Source of the DNA: Marinilabilia rubra
GTDB taxonomy: Bacteria; Bacteroidota; Bacteroidia; Bacteroidales; Marinilabiliaceae
Length of the DNA stretch: 64,000 nucleotides
Assembly (NCBI RefSeq): GCF_003121985.1
Contig: NZ_QEWP01000003.1
Span: 248,001 to 312,000, forward strand
Direction: 5' to 3'
In this document: positions 9,149 to 20,631 of the stretch, one piece after another
How the letters are laid out: each line of letters opens with the position of its first letter
Position numbering within the stretch: position 1 is the first letter of the stretch
Position numbers and translations under genes: made by a program
The notes under the pieces: generated by a model
The model's database searches: none
The model's input: only the letters and a program-made list of their open reading frames with translations
Told to the model about the DNA's origin: nothing

Positions 9149-10690
9149 ATGAAAAAAATCTTATTCATTTTTATTGTTATTGTACCTTTTCTTCAGGTCT
9201 GCTCAGCCAAAAACGGAAGTAACATTGACCAACAGACCAAACGTCCTAATGTCCTCCTGATCTACACCGATGATGTGGGGTACGGAGATATTGGTATTTA
9301 CGGAGGTGAAATCCCAACCCCAAATATTGATGCACTGGCTGAAAGTGGCATTCAGTTCACCAATGCCTATGCATCATCGGCTACATGTACACCCTCAAGA
9401 TTTTCGCTGCTAACCGGGGAATACTCCTGGCGAAAGCCCGGTCGTGGTGTCGCTCCGGGAGATGCCCCGGCCCTTATTCAGCCTGGAAAAGAGACATTAC
9501 CTTCAGTCATGAAGCGTGCCGGCTATCGCACAGGAGTCATTGGCAAATGGCACCTCGGGCTGGGTGGCGATGAAGGGCCTGACTGGAATGGTAAAATCAC
9601 CCCCGGTCCTCTGGAAATCGGTTTCGATTATTCTTTTATTATCCCCGCCACCGGCGACCGTGTACCCACCGTATTTGTGGAAAACCATCATATTGTGGGG
9701 CTCGACCCTGATGATCCGATTGAGGTCAGTTTCAGCGAAAAAATCGGCGACCGCCCCACCGGGAAAGAACACCCGGAACAACTGAAGATGATGTGGACCC
9801 AGGGACATAACCACTCCATCATCAACGGCATCAGTCGCATCGGTTACATGAAAGGAGGCGAATCGGCTCTTTGGAAGGATGAAGATTTTGCGGGCACATT
9901 TGTAAAAAAAGCCCAAAGCTTCATTCAAAACCGGGATGCAAAAGATCCTTTCTTCCTCTTCTTCTCCACTCATGACATTCATGTGCCACGTGTGCCTCAT
10001 GAACGCTTTGCCGGCACTACCGGACACGGACCACGCGGTGACGTTATTGCACAACTCGACTGGACAGTTGGCGCATTGATGGATTATCTGGAACAAGAAG
10101 ATTTGCGGGACAACACCATTGTGATATTCTCATCCGATAACGGCCCGGTTCTGGACGATGGGTATGCCGACGAAGCTGCCGAAAAACTCGGGCTGCACGA
10201 TCCTTTCAGCAACTTAAGGGGTGGCAAATACAGCGCATTTGAGGCAGGTACCAAAGTGCCGTTTATTATCTCCTGGCCTGCTGAAATCCCACCAGGGCAA
10301 ACAAGTGAAGCCCTCTTTTCCCAGGTAGATCTTCTGGCCTCTTTTGCTGCTTTTAACAAAACCGGATTTGATGCCTCAGAAGCCATGGACAGCCAGAATC
10401 ACTGGGATGTACTGATGGGAAAAACCACTCAGGGCAGAGCCGCCATTGTGCAGGAAGCCATTGGCCGCACCTTATCTTACGTTACCAAAGATGGGTATAA
10501 ATACATCTCACCCAGCAACCGCGGACCACTGATCTCCTGGGGCGTAAACATCGAAACCGGCTTCGCCCCTGCCCCTCAGCTTTATAATCTCAATGAAGAC
10601 CCTCAGGAAATCAGGAATATTGCTGAAAAACATCCTGAGTTGGTTTCACAATTAGAAAAAGAACTCAATAAAATAATCAACAAGCAATAA
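9149..10690 (+). CDS. type I sulfatase (arylsulfatase A-like, S1 family)
   Basis: Exported formylglycine sulfatase. Start set at 9149 (MKKILFIFIVIVPFLQVCSA, a signal peptide) rather than the in-frame ATG at 9104, which lies inside the sialidase-like remnant. Metal-binding Asp pair in IYTDDVGYGD (about residues 35-44); maturation motif CTPSR with Cys80; conserved GKWHLG near residue 133; second metal motif SSDNGPVLDDG near residue 331. The segment YSWRKPGRGVAPGDAP resembles arylsulfatase groups acting on galactose or GalNAc sulfates, but I cannot assign the subfamily. The GH109 gene starts 10 bases downstream, so the SGNH, GH2, sulfatase and GH109 genes make one tight cluster. Confidence 0.93.
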   Translation: MKKILFIFIVIVPFLQVCSAKNGSNIDQQTKRPNVLLIYTDDVGYGDIGIYGGEIPTPNIDALAESGIQFTNAYASSATCTPSRFSLLTGEYSWRKPGRGVAPGDAPALIQPGKETLPSVMKRAGYRTGVIGKWHLGLGGDEGPDWNGKITPGPLEIGFDYSFIIPATGDRVPTVFVENHHIVGLDPDDPIEVSFSEKIGDRPTGKEHPEQLKMMWTQGHNHSIINGISRIGYMKGGESALWKDEDFAGTFVKKAQSFIQNRDAKDPFFLFFSTHDIHVPRVPHERFAGTTGHGPRGDVIAQLDWTVGALMDYLEQEDLRDNTIVIFSSDNGPVLDDGYADEAAEKLGLHDPFSNLRGGKYSAFEAGTKVPFIISWPAEIPPGQTSEALFSQVDLLASFAAFNKTGFDASEAMDSQNHWDVLMGKTTQGRAAIVQEAIGRTLSYVTKDGYKYISPSNRGPLISWGVNIETGFAPAPQLYNLNEDPQEIRNIAEKHPELVSQLEKELNKIINKQ

Positions 10691-10700
10691 ATGACAAGTC

Positions 10701-12086
10701 ATGAAGAACATTAATTACTTATTATTATTCCTTTTGGCTATAACAGGATCTTATGCCTGTCAGCCACGTCCTACCCAAAATCAAACATTTGATCCCAAAG
10801 AGGTATATACTACTCCTGAACGCCCTGCCGGTCAAACCGATGTGCTGGAACTAAGGGCTGATCCTATCGATACTGTAAATGTTGCGATCATTGGCCTTGG
10901 CATGCGGGGCTCGGGAGCAGTATACCGTTATACATTTCTGGATGGGGCAAGAGTGGCTGCCATTGCCGATGTGGTGCCTGAAAAAGTTGAGCGGGCCCAG
11001 AAAATCCTTCAGGACAACGGTCGCCCCAAAGCAGATGCCTATACCAGCGAAGAAGGCTGGAAGGAAATCTGTGAACGCGACGACATCGACCTGGTTTACA
11101 TCGTTACCAATTGGGCGCTTCACACCCCCATTGCTGTTTATGCCATGGAAAACGGAAAACATGTGGCGACCGAAGTGCCTGCCGCCCTCACCATGGAAGA
11201 GTGCTGGCAACTGGTCAACACCGCTGAGAAAACCCGTCGCCACTGCATGATGCTCGAAAACTGCAACTACGACTTTTTTGAAATGGCCACACTGAACATG
11301 GCTCAGCAAGGGGTATTGGGCGAAATTGTGCATGCTGAAGGTGCTTACATCCATGATCTCCGTTTTCTGAACTTCAGGGAGGAAAACGGTTATTGGAACA
11401 TGTGGCGTCTGGATCACATGAAAAACCGGGATGCCAACCTCTATCCCACTCACGGTTTTGGCCCCATTGCTCATGCCATGAACCTGCACCGCGGGGATAA
11501 GATGAATTATTTGGTTTCTGTATCCAGCGGCCAGTTTGGAATGACCGAATATGCCAAAGAAAAATTTGGAGAAGACTCTGAATACGCCAAACAAGAGTAC
11601 AAAAAAGGCGACATGAACACATCCATCATCAAAACAGCCAAAGGTAAAACCATTATGCTGCAACATGATGTCACCAGTCCGCGACCATATAGCCGCATCC
11701 ATATGCTGAGCGGCACAAAAGGCTTTGTTCGTAAATGGCCTAAGCGCGGTATAGCCCTGGAACCCAATGCACATAGTTTCCTTTCGGATGAGGAAATGAA
11801 AGAGATGCTTGAAAAATATGAACATCCCATAACTAAAGAAGTGGGGGAAAAAGCCCGCGAAGTAGGGGGACATGGCGGTATGGATTTCATTATGGACTAT
11901 CGCCTGATTTACTGCCTTCGGAATGGTTTGCCTCTTGATCAGGACGTTTACGATGCTGCCGAATGGTCCTGTATTGTAGCCCTTTCTGAAGCATCAGTGA
12001 AAAATCATGGTATGCCGGTTAAAGTACCTGACTTTACCCGTGGCGCCTGGAAGAAACTGGATAAAGTAACGTATTATAGGAATTAG
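10701..12086 (+). CDS. GH109 alpha-N-acetylgalactosaminidase-like, Gfo/Idh/MocA fold
   Basis: NAD-dependent glycosidase family whose founding members remove the terminal alpha-GalNAc of blood group A. Unlike ordinary glycosidases it binds NAD+ and works by transient oxidation at C3. Here a lipoprotein-type signal (ITGSYAC) precedes a Rossmann motif GLGMRGSG at about 63-70. The family-specific stretch NLYPTHGFGPIAHAMNLHRGDK, with His251 in THGFG, is present, as are PRPYSRIHMLSGTKG and the C-terminal HGGMDFIMDYRL. The 461 aa length matches GH109. Being exported, it probably acquires NAD before a folded export route or retains a tightly bound cofactor (family knowledge plus inference). It is the last gene of the tight cluster; a terminator-like hairpin lies about 245 bases downstream. 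Confidence 0.92.
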   Translation: MKNINYLLLFLLAITGSYACQPRPTQNQTFDPKEVYTTPERPAGQTDVLELRADPIDTVNVAIIGLGMRGSGAVYRYTFLDGARVAAIADVVPEKVERAQKILQDNGRPKADAYTSEEGWKEICERDDIDLVYIVTNWALHTPIAVYAMENGKHVATEVPAALTMEECWQLVNTAEKTRRHCMMLENCNYDFFEMATLNMAQQGVLGEIVHAEGAYIHDLRFLNFREENGYWNMWRLDHMKNRDANLYPTHGFGPIAHAMNLHRGDKMNYLVSVSSGQFGMTEYAKEKFGEDSEYAKQEYKKGDMNTSIIKTAKGKTIMLQHDVTSPRPYSRIHMLSGTKGFVRKWPKRGIALEPNAHSFLSDEEMKEMLEKYEHPITKEVGEKAREVGGHGGMDFIMDYRLIYCLRNGLPLDQDVYDAAEWSCIVALSEASVKNHGMPVKVPDFTRGAWKKLDKVTYYRN

Positions 12087-12149
12087 ATTTTTAGAGTATT
12101 AGATGTTAGATAAAGAGTATATCAAGAGGAATGCCCCTATCCGAAAAGT

Positions 12150-12240
12150 CCAAATTTGAAGTCATTCTGAGCTTGTCGAAGAATCTTTTCCTTTAATAAA
12201 CAGATGTTTCGACTGCGCTCAACATGACACCCCTTTGAAG
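12150..12240. repeat. dispersed intergenic repeat (GTCATTCTGAGC type)
   Basis: The segment TGAAGTCATTCTGAGCTTGTCGAAG runs into TTTCGACTGCGCTCAACATGAC, an imperfect inverted pair. The start (TGAAGTCATTCTGAG) is repeated at 16091-16105. This is a widely seen bacterial intergenic repeat style; no gene. Confidence 0.5.
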
Positions 12241-12330
12241 TATTATACTCTTGAGACAACCAGACCTAATCTTTCATTGATAATCCTAATCGTTTTTGGA
12301 AAACCATCTAAAAATCTCTAAAACATAACC

Positions 12331-12368
12331 CGGGCGGATGCCTGATTCATTGCCTCCGCCCGATTTTT
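12331..12368 (+). terminator. terminator-like hairpin downstream of GH109
   Basis: CGGGCGGA (12331-12338) pairs perfectly with TCCGCCCG (12355-12362) and is followed by ATTTTTAA. It would end transcripts from the GH109 operon after an untranslated stretch of about 245 bases. Confidence 0.55.
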
Positions 12369-12410
12369 AATATTATGAGTATCCGTTCTTATACCCAATT
12401 TAAAAGCAGA

Positions 12411-12530
12411 CCCGCAGGAAAGGACGGCCTTGATCGGTGAGCCAAAAAAACAAGTGAAGATGGGGTTAAAAAATCTTTTCTGTTTGATCCCGAAATTAGT
12501 TTTTGTTGGTTTTTGGGGCACCAAAAACCT
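12411..12530 (+). repeat. composite intergenic repeat, copy 1
   Basis: A block reading GGAAAGGACGGCCTTGATCG, then GTGAGCC, GTGAAGATGG and TTTGATCCCG is closely matched at 20203-20285. It is followed by a perfect 9-bp hairpin GGTTTTTGG-ggca-CCAAAAACC (12508-12529). No coding frame is kept across it. It looks like a mobile or decayed repeat element rather than a gene. Confidence 0.6.
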
Positions 12531-12690
12531 TACAAAACTTAAATCGGGAGAGTTTAAAAGATTTTAGCCATCAAACGCTGTTTTTTTGAGTGAAGCGATC
12601 ACAGCCTTGGATTATTGCGATTAGCGAAAGCAGTGTCATGCTCGCTTGAACAATGCTGAGTGTAGCAATAATCATGAAATAATTTTTTTG

Positions 12691-12746
12691 ATTCCTTTTT
12701 TGTGTCAAGACAAAAAAGGAATTGGGGTTCAAGGGGCAAAGCCCCT
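12691..12746. repeat. perfect 13-bp inverted repeat plus a second hairpin
   Basis: ATTCCTTTTTTGT (12691-12703) and ACAAAAAAGGAAT (12710-12722) are perfect reverse complements around a 6-base loop. AGGGGC-AAA-GCCCCT (12732-12746) follows at once. They lie 60-115 bases before the LacZ-type GH2 gene, in a 719-base gap (12087-12805) that otherwise holds only repeats. Confidence 0.6.
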
Positions 12747-12769
12747 CAATATTATTGTGAAGTAGGTAA

Positions 12770-16057
<3,288 letters not shown>

Positions 16058-16122
16058 TAATATGGTGAGGCTGTCATAGAGGTCAAAATCTGAAGTCATT
16101 CTGAGTGTCACCCCATAGGTCT

Positions 16123-16172
16123 GGCGGATTCCGATCCGCCACAAGAGATTAAACGGCGGATCGGAATCCGCC
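16123..16172. repeat. perfect 18-bp inverted repeat with 14-base spacer
   Basis: GGCGGATTCCGATCCGCC (16123-16140) and GGCGGATCGGAATCCGCC (16155-16172) are exact reverse complements; each arm is itself nearly palindromic, so it could form a cruciform or double hairpin. No T-tract follows. A second, imperfect pair AGCGGGGTAA / TTACCCCCGCT lies at 16249-16278. Together they fill the gap between the GH2 and sulfatase genes. Confidence 0.7.
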
Positions 16173-16357
16173 GCACCTGATATGCAAATTTCCTTTGCAG
16201 AAAAACTCGAAATTCATGACTTTTCGGACAACTTAATATGGAAAAAACAGCGGGGTAATAAGTAACATTACCCCCGCTGCTACCCCCGCCTAATCTATAT
16301 TAGAGGCAGAATTTATCAACCCTTAAAATCACCCATTGTTAACTAAAACCATTCACC

Positions 16358-17743
16358 ATGCCATCAAGAATTTTCTATCTCCCATTTGTTTTTTTCCTGA
16401 TCCTGACAGGATGCCAGGGAGAAAAACAAAAAGAGCTCCAAAAGCCCAACATCATCTACATTCTGGCTGATGACCTGGGTTACGGCGATTTGAGTTGTTA
16501 CGGTCAGAAAAAATTCCGGACCCCAAACATTGACCAACTGGCCAGTGAGGGCATCCGTTTTACCAATCATTACAGTGGAAGCACTGTGTGCGCACCATCA
16601 CGTAGCACTCTGTTAACCGGGCTGCATACCGGGCATACCCCCATCCGCGGCAACCGGGAAGTGAAACCCGAAGGCCAGCAACCCATGCCTGCGTCCACAC
16701 GCACCATTGCTCGCGAATTGCAGGATGCAGGATACAAAACAGCCTGCATCGGAAAATGGGGTCTGGGATATCCGGGATCGGTGAGTGACCCGATGAAAAT
16801 GGGGTTTGACTATTTCTTTGGATATAATTGTCAGCGGCATGCCCACCATTACTTTGTGGACTACCTTTGGGAAAACGACCAAAAAGTGGAGTATCCCGAA
16901 AAAGTTTACAGCCATGATGTGCAAACAGAAAAGGCATTCGATTTCATCCGCTCCAACCGCGACAGTACCTTCTTTTTGTATCTGGCTTATACCATCCCTC
17001 ATGCCGAAATGCGTATTCCCGATAAATATCTGGAACCATTCATCGGCCAATATCCTGAGCCCAATCCCTGGCCGGGCGGCCATTACGGCAAACAAGAACA
17101 TCCACGGGCCGCACTGGCGGCTATGATCACCCATCTGGATGGTGACGTGGGACGATTGATGCAGCTGCTCAAAGATCTGGGCATTGATGAAAATACGCTG
17201 GTCGTATTCACCTCCGATAACGGTCCGCATGTTGAAGGCGGCAACGATCCGGAGTTTTTCGACAGCAACGGTCCGCTTCGTGGTCACAAAAGAGACCTAT
17301 ACGAAGGCGGTATCCGGGTGCCCTTTGTGGCTCGCTGGCCCAAAGTCATTGAGGCTGGCCGGGAATCGGATCATATCTCCGCCTTCTGGGACATGTACCC
17401 GACTTTTTGCGAGGTGGCAGGCCGGAAGGTTCCGGAAGGACTAGACGGCATTTCCATGTTACCGGAGCTTAAGAACGAGCCACAACCCCAACACGATTAT
17501 CTGTATTGGGAGTTTCACGAATTGGGCGGACGACAGGCCGTTCGCATGGAAAAATGGAAAGGCGTGCGCTACAACCTGGCTAAAGGCAACCGGGACGTTG
17601 AACTCTACAATCTGGAAACAGACATAAGCGAAGAACACAATATTGCCAATGAGCATCCAAAAATTGCAGAGAAAATGAGACGACTTATGAATGAAGCCCA
17701 TCAGCCTTCATCTGTGTTTGAGTTTCCTACAGATAATGAATAA
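16358..17743 (+). CDS. type I sulfatase, lipoprotein (arylsulfatase A-like, S1 family)
   Basis: Third exported sulfatase of the locus, with a lipoprotein signal (LILTGC, Cys at about residue 19). Metal-binding pair in LADDLGYGD (about 36-44); CAPSR maturation motif with Cys78; the following LLTGLHTGHTPIRGNREV is characteristic of an arylsulfatase branch that includes galactose-sulfate enzymes, although I cannot name the subfamily. GKWGLG near residue 133 and TSDNGPHVEGG near residue 287 supply other active-site groups. At 461 aa it is the shortest of the three. A hairpin at 17753-17785 follows the stop and GH95 begins 82 bases later. Three sulfatases with different local motifs suggest three different sulfate positions on the substrate. 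Confidence 0.93.
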   Translation: MPSRIFYLPFVFFLILTGCQGEKQKELQKPNIIYILADDLGYGDLSCYGQKKFRTPNIDQLASEGIRFTNHYSGSTVCAPSRSTLLTGLHTGHTPIRGNREVKPEGQQPMPASTRTIARELQDAGYKTACIGKWGLGYPGSVSDPMKMGFDYFFGYNCQRHAHHYFVDYLWENDQKVEYPEKVYSHDVQTEKAFDFIRSNRDSTFFLYLAYTIPHAEMRIPDKYLEPFIGQYPEPNPWPGGHYGKQEHPRAALAAMITHLDGDVGRLMQLLKDLGIDENTLVVFTSDNGPHVEGGNDPEFFDSNGPLRGHKRDLYEGGIRVPFVARWPKVIEAGRESDHISAFWDMYPTFCEVAGRKVPEGLDGISMLPELKNEPQPQHDYLYWEFHELGGRQAVRMEKWKGVRYNLAKGNRDVELYNLETDISEEHNIANEHPKIAEKMRRLMNEAHQPSSVFEFPTDNE

Positions 17744-17752
17744 TGCACAAAA

Positions 17753-17785
17753 AGTAAGGGTTTCACTCAAAGTGAAGCCCTTACT
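17753..17785 (+). repeat. hairpin following a sulfatase gene (copy 2)
   Basis: AGTAAGGGTTTCACT (17753-17767) pairs with AGTGAAGCCCTTACT (17771-17785) over all 15 positions with one G-T pair, loop CAA. It starts 9 bases after the sulfatase stop and is an inverted-orientation relative of 3645-3678. No T-tract follows directly, so intrinsic termination is uncertain; it may protect the upstream mRNA 3' end. Confidence 0.6.
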
Positions 17786-17825
17786 AACACCGAAAAAGCA
17801 AAAAAACCGACTAAATTTTTAGGAT

Positions 17826-20120
17826 ATGCAAAAAAAAATCTTCTTAATTGTTTTTCTGGCAATTTCGTTAGGGCTCAAAGCTCAGGCACCAGCCAGCACT
17901 TTAAACCTTTGGTACGACGAACCCGCCGCCGAGTGGGATGAAGCTCTGCCTCTGGGCAACGGAAGACAAGGCGCCATGGTTTTTGGCGGTGTATCGGAGG
18001 AACGTATTCAGCTCAATGAAGAGTCGGTATGGACCAAAAGGGATGAATACCAAAACATGCCTGACGGCCGCAAATACATTGATAAGATACGCCAGGTGCT
18101 CTTCGAAAAGCAATACAAAGAAGCCGACAGTCTGGCCCGCAAATATCTCCTCAGTGACCGGTTGCCTTCCAATACCAATACCTATCAAACGTTGGGGGAT
18201 CTCACGCTGAATTTCGATATCCCTAAGGAAGTGAGCCATTACCGTCGTCAGCTAAATATCGGGGAAGCCGTTGCTGCAGTTTCCTTCCAGGGTGAAGGGG
18301 TCAACTATTCTCGTGAGTATTTCTCCTCTCATCCGGCCAATGCCACCGTGATTAAGCTGAGTGCAGACAAGCATGGTCAAATCTCATTTACAGCCCGGTT
18401 GACAAGACCCGGAGAGGGTGAAAAAGTCTCAGTAAAGAATACCACCCTCATCATGCATCAAAAGGTGGACGATAAGGACGGTGTTACCTATGAAACCAGA
18501 GTGAAAATTTTGCCAACTGGCGGCACTATGACCTCTGATGACCAATCTGTTCGCATCGAAAATGCCGATGAAGTGGTACTGATGCACGTGGCGGCTACCA
18601 ACTACCGGGGCGATGATCCTACTCTAAAATGTGAAAAATACCTGAAAGCGCTTGACGGTAAAACCTATGAAGCCTTAAAAGCGGAACACATCACAGATTA
18701 TCAGTCCTTATTTAACCGGGTGAAGCTGGACCTTGGCGAGACCGATGCCCGTTTTTTCCCTACCGATGAAAGATTGGAAGCGCTACATAAAGGATCGAAA
18801 GACCCTGCTCTTTTTGCCCTCTATTATCAGTTTGGCCGATACCTGCTCATCTCCTCATCACGCCCGGGAACAATGCCCGCCAACCTGCAGGGACTTTGGG
18901 AAGGTACCCTAACCCCGCCCTGGAATGCCGATTACCACATCAACATCAACCTGCAAATGAATTATTGGCCTGCCGAAGTCACCAATCTTCCGGAGTGTCA
19001 TTTACCATTTTTAAAATTTATTGGCCGGTTGCGCGAAAATGGCCGGGAAACCGCCAAAACACTTTATGGTGCCGATGGTTTTGTGGCACATCACACTACG
19101 GATGCCTGGCTTTTTACCAATCCGCTGGGAGAACCCCGTTGGGGTATGTGGCCAATGGGTGCTGCCTGGTCGGCCACTCACATATGGGAACATTTTCTGT
19201 TTACCCGTGATACTGCTTTTCTCAAAAATTACGGATATGATGTCATGAAAGAAGCAGCCATGTTTTTATCCGGTTTTCTGGTGAAAAATCCCGAAACAGG
19301 ACTGTTGGTTTCAGGGCCATCCATGTCACCCGAAAACACCTTTATCACTCCCCGTGGGGACCATGCCTCAGTGGTCATGGGCCCTTCAATGGATCATCAA
19401 ATCATACATCATCTTTTCACTTCAGTAATTAAAGCCGCAAAAGTACTGGACGCAGAAGATCGTTTCACCCGGAAAATCAGCCAACAGCTTAAAAATCTAA
19501 CGCCCCCACAAATCGGAAGCGACGGACGCATTCTTGAGTGGTCGGAAGAGCTTGAAGAAGCTGAGCCCGGACACCGGCATATGTCGCACTTATACGGACT
19601 TTACCCATCCAATCAGTTTTCATGGTCCGACACCCCGGAACTCATGAAGGCAGCCCGCAAAGTAATTGAAGCACGACTAAAGCACGGCGGCGGTCACACC
19701 GGATGGAGCCGGGCCTGGATGGTCAACTTTTTTGCCCGGTTGAAAGACCAGCAGGCAGCCTATGAAAATATGAGAGCGTTGCTTATCAAATCGACCCACC
19801 CCAACTTATTCGATAACCATCCCCCATTCCAGATTGATGGCAACTTTGGTGGTACCGCAGGCATCGCAGAAATGCTGCTTCAGTCGCATCAGGGATACAT
19901 AGAACTGCTCCCCGCCCTTCCTGAAGCTTGGGGTACCGGATCGGTAACAGGCCTTAAAGCCAGAGGTGGTTACACGGTAGACATTTCCTGGAAAGATGGA
20001 AAGCTAAAAAGAGCCATCATCACCAGTCCTGTTGATACCGACGTTGAGGTGGTTTACAACGAAAAGAGCCGCGTGGTTTCGCTGGATAAGGAGGTTTCCA
20101 AAAGTCTTTTGGAGATATAA
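17826..20120 (+). CDS. alpha-L-fucosidase, GH95
   Basis: Inverting exo-enzyme; the family mostly removes alpha-1,2-linked fucose (H antigen), with some alpha-L-galactosidases. A signal peptide occupies about residues 1-20 (ending LKAQA). The N-terminal beta domain opens with [28 protein letters not shown]. The (alpha/alpha)6 barrel carries the family landmarks [23 protein letters not shown] with Glu571 as candidate general acid in a segment ending [12 protein letters not shown], and [19 protein letters not shown]. Length 764 aa is normal. With GH29 at the other end of the locus it gives two mechanistically different fucosidases, likely aimed at different linkages. Choice between fucose and L-galactose cannot be made by eye. 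Confidence 0.95.
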   Translation: MQKKIFLIVFLAISLGLKAQAPASTLNLWYDEPAAEWDEALPLGNGRQGAMVFGGVSEERIQLNEESVWTKRDEYQNMPDGRKYIDKIRQVLFEKQYKEADSLARKYLLSDRLPSNTNTYQTLGDLTLNFDIPKEVSHYRRQLNIGEAVAAVSFQGEGVNYSREYFSSHPANATVIKLSADKHGQISFTARLTRPGEGEKVSVKNTTLIMHQKVDDKDGVTYETRVKILPTGGTMTSDDQSVRIENADEVVLMHVAATNYRGDDPTLKCEKYLKALDGKTYEALKAEHITDYQSLFNRVKLDLGETDARFFPTDERLEALHKGSKDPALFALYYQFGRYLLISSSRPGTMPANLQGLWEGTLTPPWNADYHININLQMNYWPAEVTNLPECHLPFLKFIGRLRENGRETAKTLYGADGFVAHHTTDAWLFTNPLGEPRWGMWPMGAAWSATHIWEHFLFTRDTAFLKNYGYDVMKEAAMFLSGFLVKNPETGLLVSGPSMSPENTFITPRGDHASVVMGPSMDHQIIHHLFTSVIKAAKVLDAEDRFTRKISQQLKNLTPPQIGSDGRILEWSEELEEAEPGHRHMSHLYGLYPSNQFSWSDTPELMKAARKVIEARLKHGGGHTGWSRAWMVNFFARLKDQQAAYENMRALLIKSTHPNLFDNHPPFQIDGNFGGTAGIAEMLLQSHQGYIELLPALPEAWGTGSVTGLKARGGYTVDISWKDGKLKRAIITSPVDTDVEVVYNEKSRVVSLDKEVSKSLLEI

Positions 20121-20123
20121 ATA

Positions 20124-20141
20124 TTAAACGCTGAGACGCAG
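20124..20141. repeat. TTAAACGCTGAGACGC intergenic repeat unit
   Basis: TTAAACGCTGAGACGCAG starts 4 bases after the GH95 stop. Related units are at 5146-5173 and 63774-63799, all in gene-free DNA. Confidence 0.5.
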
Positions 20142-20202
20142 ATATGTTTATTTGAAAAAACAAAACTTTTGCTCTAAAATCCAACAAAAAAGAAGGCCTT
20201 CA

Positions 20203-20285
20203 GAAAAGGACGGCCCTGACCGGCGAGCCAAAAATAAAAGTGAAGATGGCATTAAGAAATCTTTTCCGCCTGATCCCGGGATTAC
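20203..20285 (+). repeat. composite intergenic repeat, copy 2
   Basis: Reads AGAAAAGGACGGCCCTGACCGG, GAGCC, AGTGAAGATGGCATTAAG and CCTGATCCCGGGATTA when taken in short pieces, matching 12411-12495 with scattered substitutions. As in copy 1, further inverted repeats follow (20389-20535). The 511-base gap to the GH20 start holds no credible gene. Confidence 0.6.
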
Positions 20286-20388
20286 CTTGCGCCCATAAAT
20301 TTTTCATATCGATTCTTTAGTGGTTTTTCGTTCTATAAGAATGGTTCAAATCAGCTAAGAAGTTAGTATTCAAACGGTGCGCTGGCCC

Positions 20389-20535
20389 GTCCGTTTTTCG
20401 GGCCGGCGGTTTCAAAAAGACAAAATGGGCGACTTTTAAGGCCTTGCGCAGGGGCCGGAAATTTTGTCTTTTGCGGGGTGATAGGTTTAAACGGACTAGA
20501 CCTTTTTGGTTCATTTTGGGGCAATGCCAAAAAGA
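20389..20535. repeat. nested inverted repeats upstream of GH20
   Basis: An outer pair GTCCGTTT (20389-20396) / AAACGGAC (20489-20496) encloses an inner perfect 12-bp pair AAAAGACAAAAT (20415-20426) / ATTTTGTCTTTT (20461-20472). A further pair CTTTTTGG / CCAAAAAG flanks the sequence around 20500-20533. The nesting resembles a miniature mobile element or a large folded RNA; no ORF is needed to explain it. Confidence 0.6.
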
Positions 20536-20631
20536 ACAATGAAAAAAGAAATAAAAATGAAGTTGTTGCTTTTTCAGCAGCCAATAAATACCCAAGTATT
20601 CAAAAATACAACCACTAAAAATTTCACAGTA

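Noticed and set aside
10851-11873. A 340-codon open frame antisense to the GH109 gene
   Set aside because: It is long only because of the codon composition of the sense gene. Its residues (runs of F, H, G, no domain) do not resemble a protein family, and GH109 is certain.
20317-20595. 92- and 73-codon minus-strand frames in the GH95-GH20 gap
   Set aside because: Two overlapping frames over nested inverted repeats; the translations are typical of repeat DNA.
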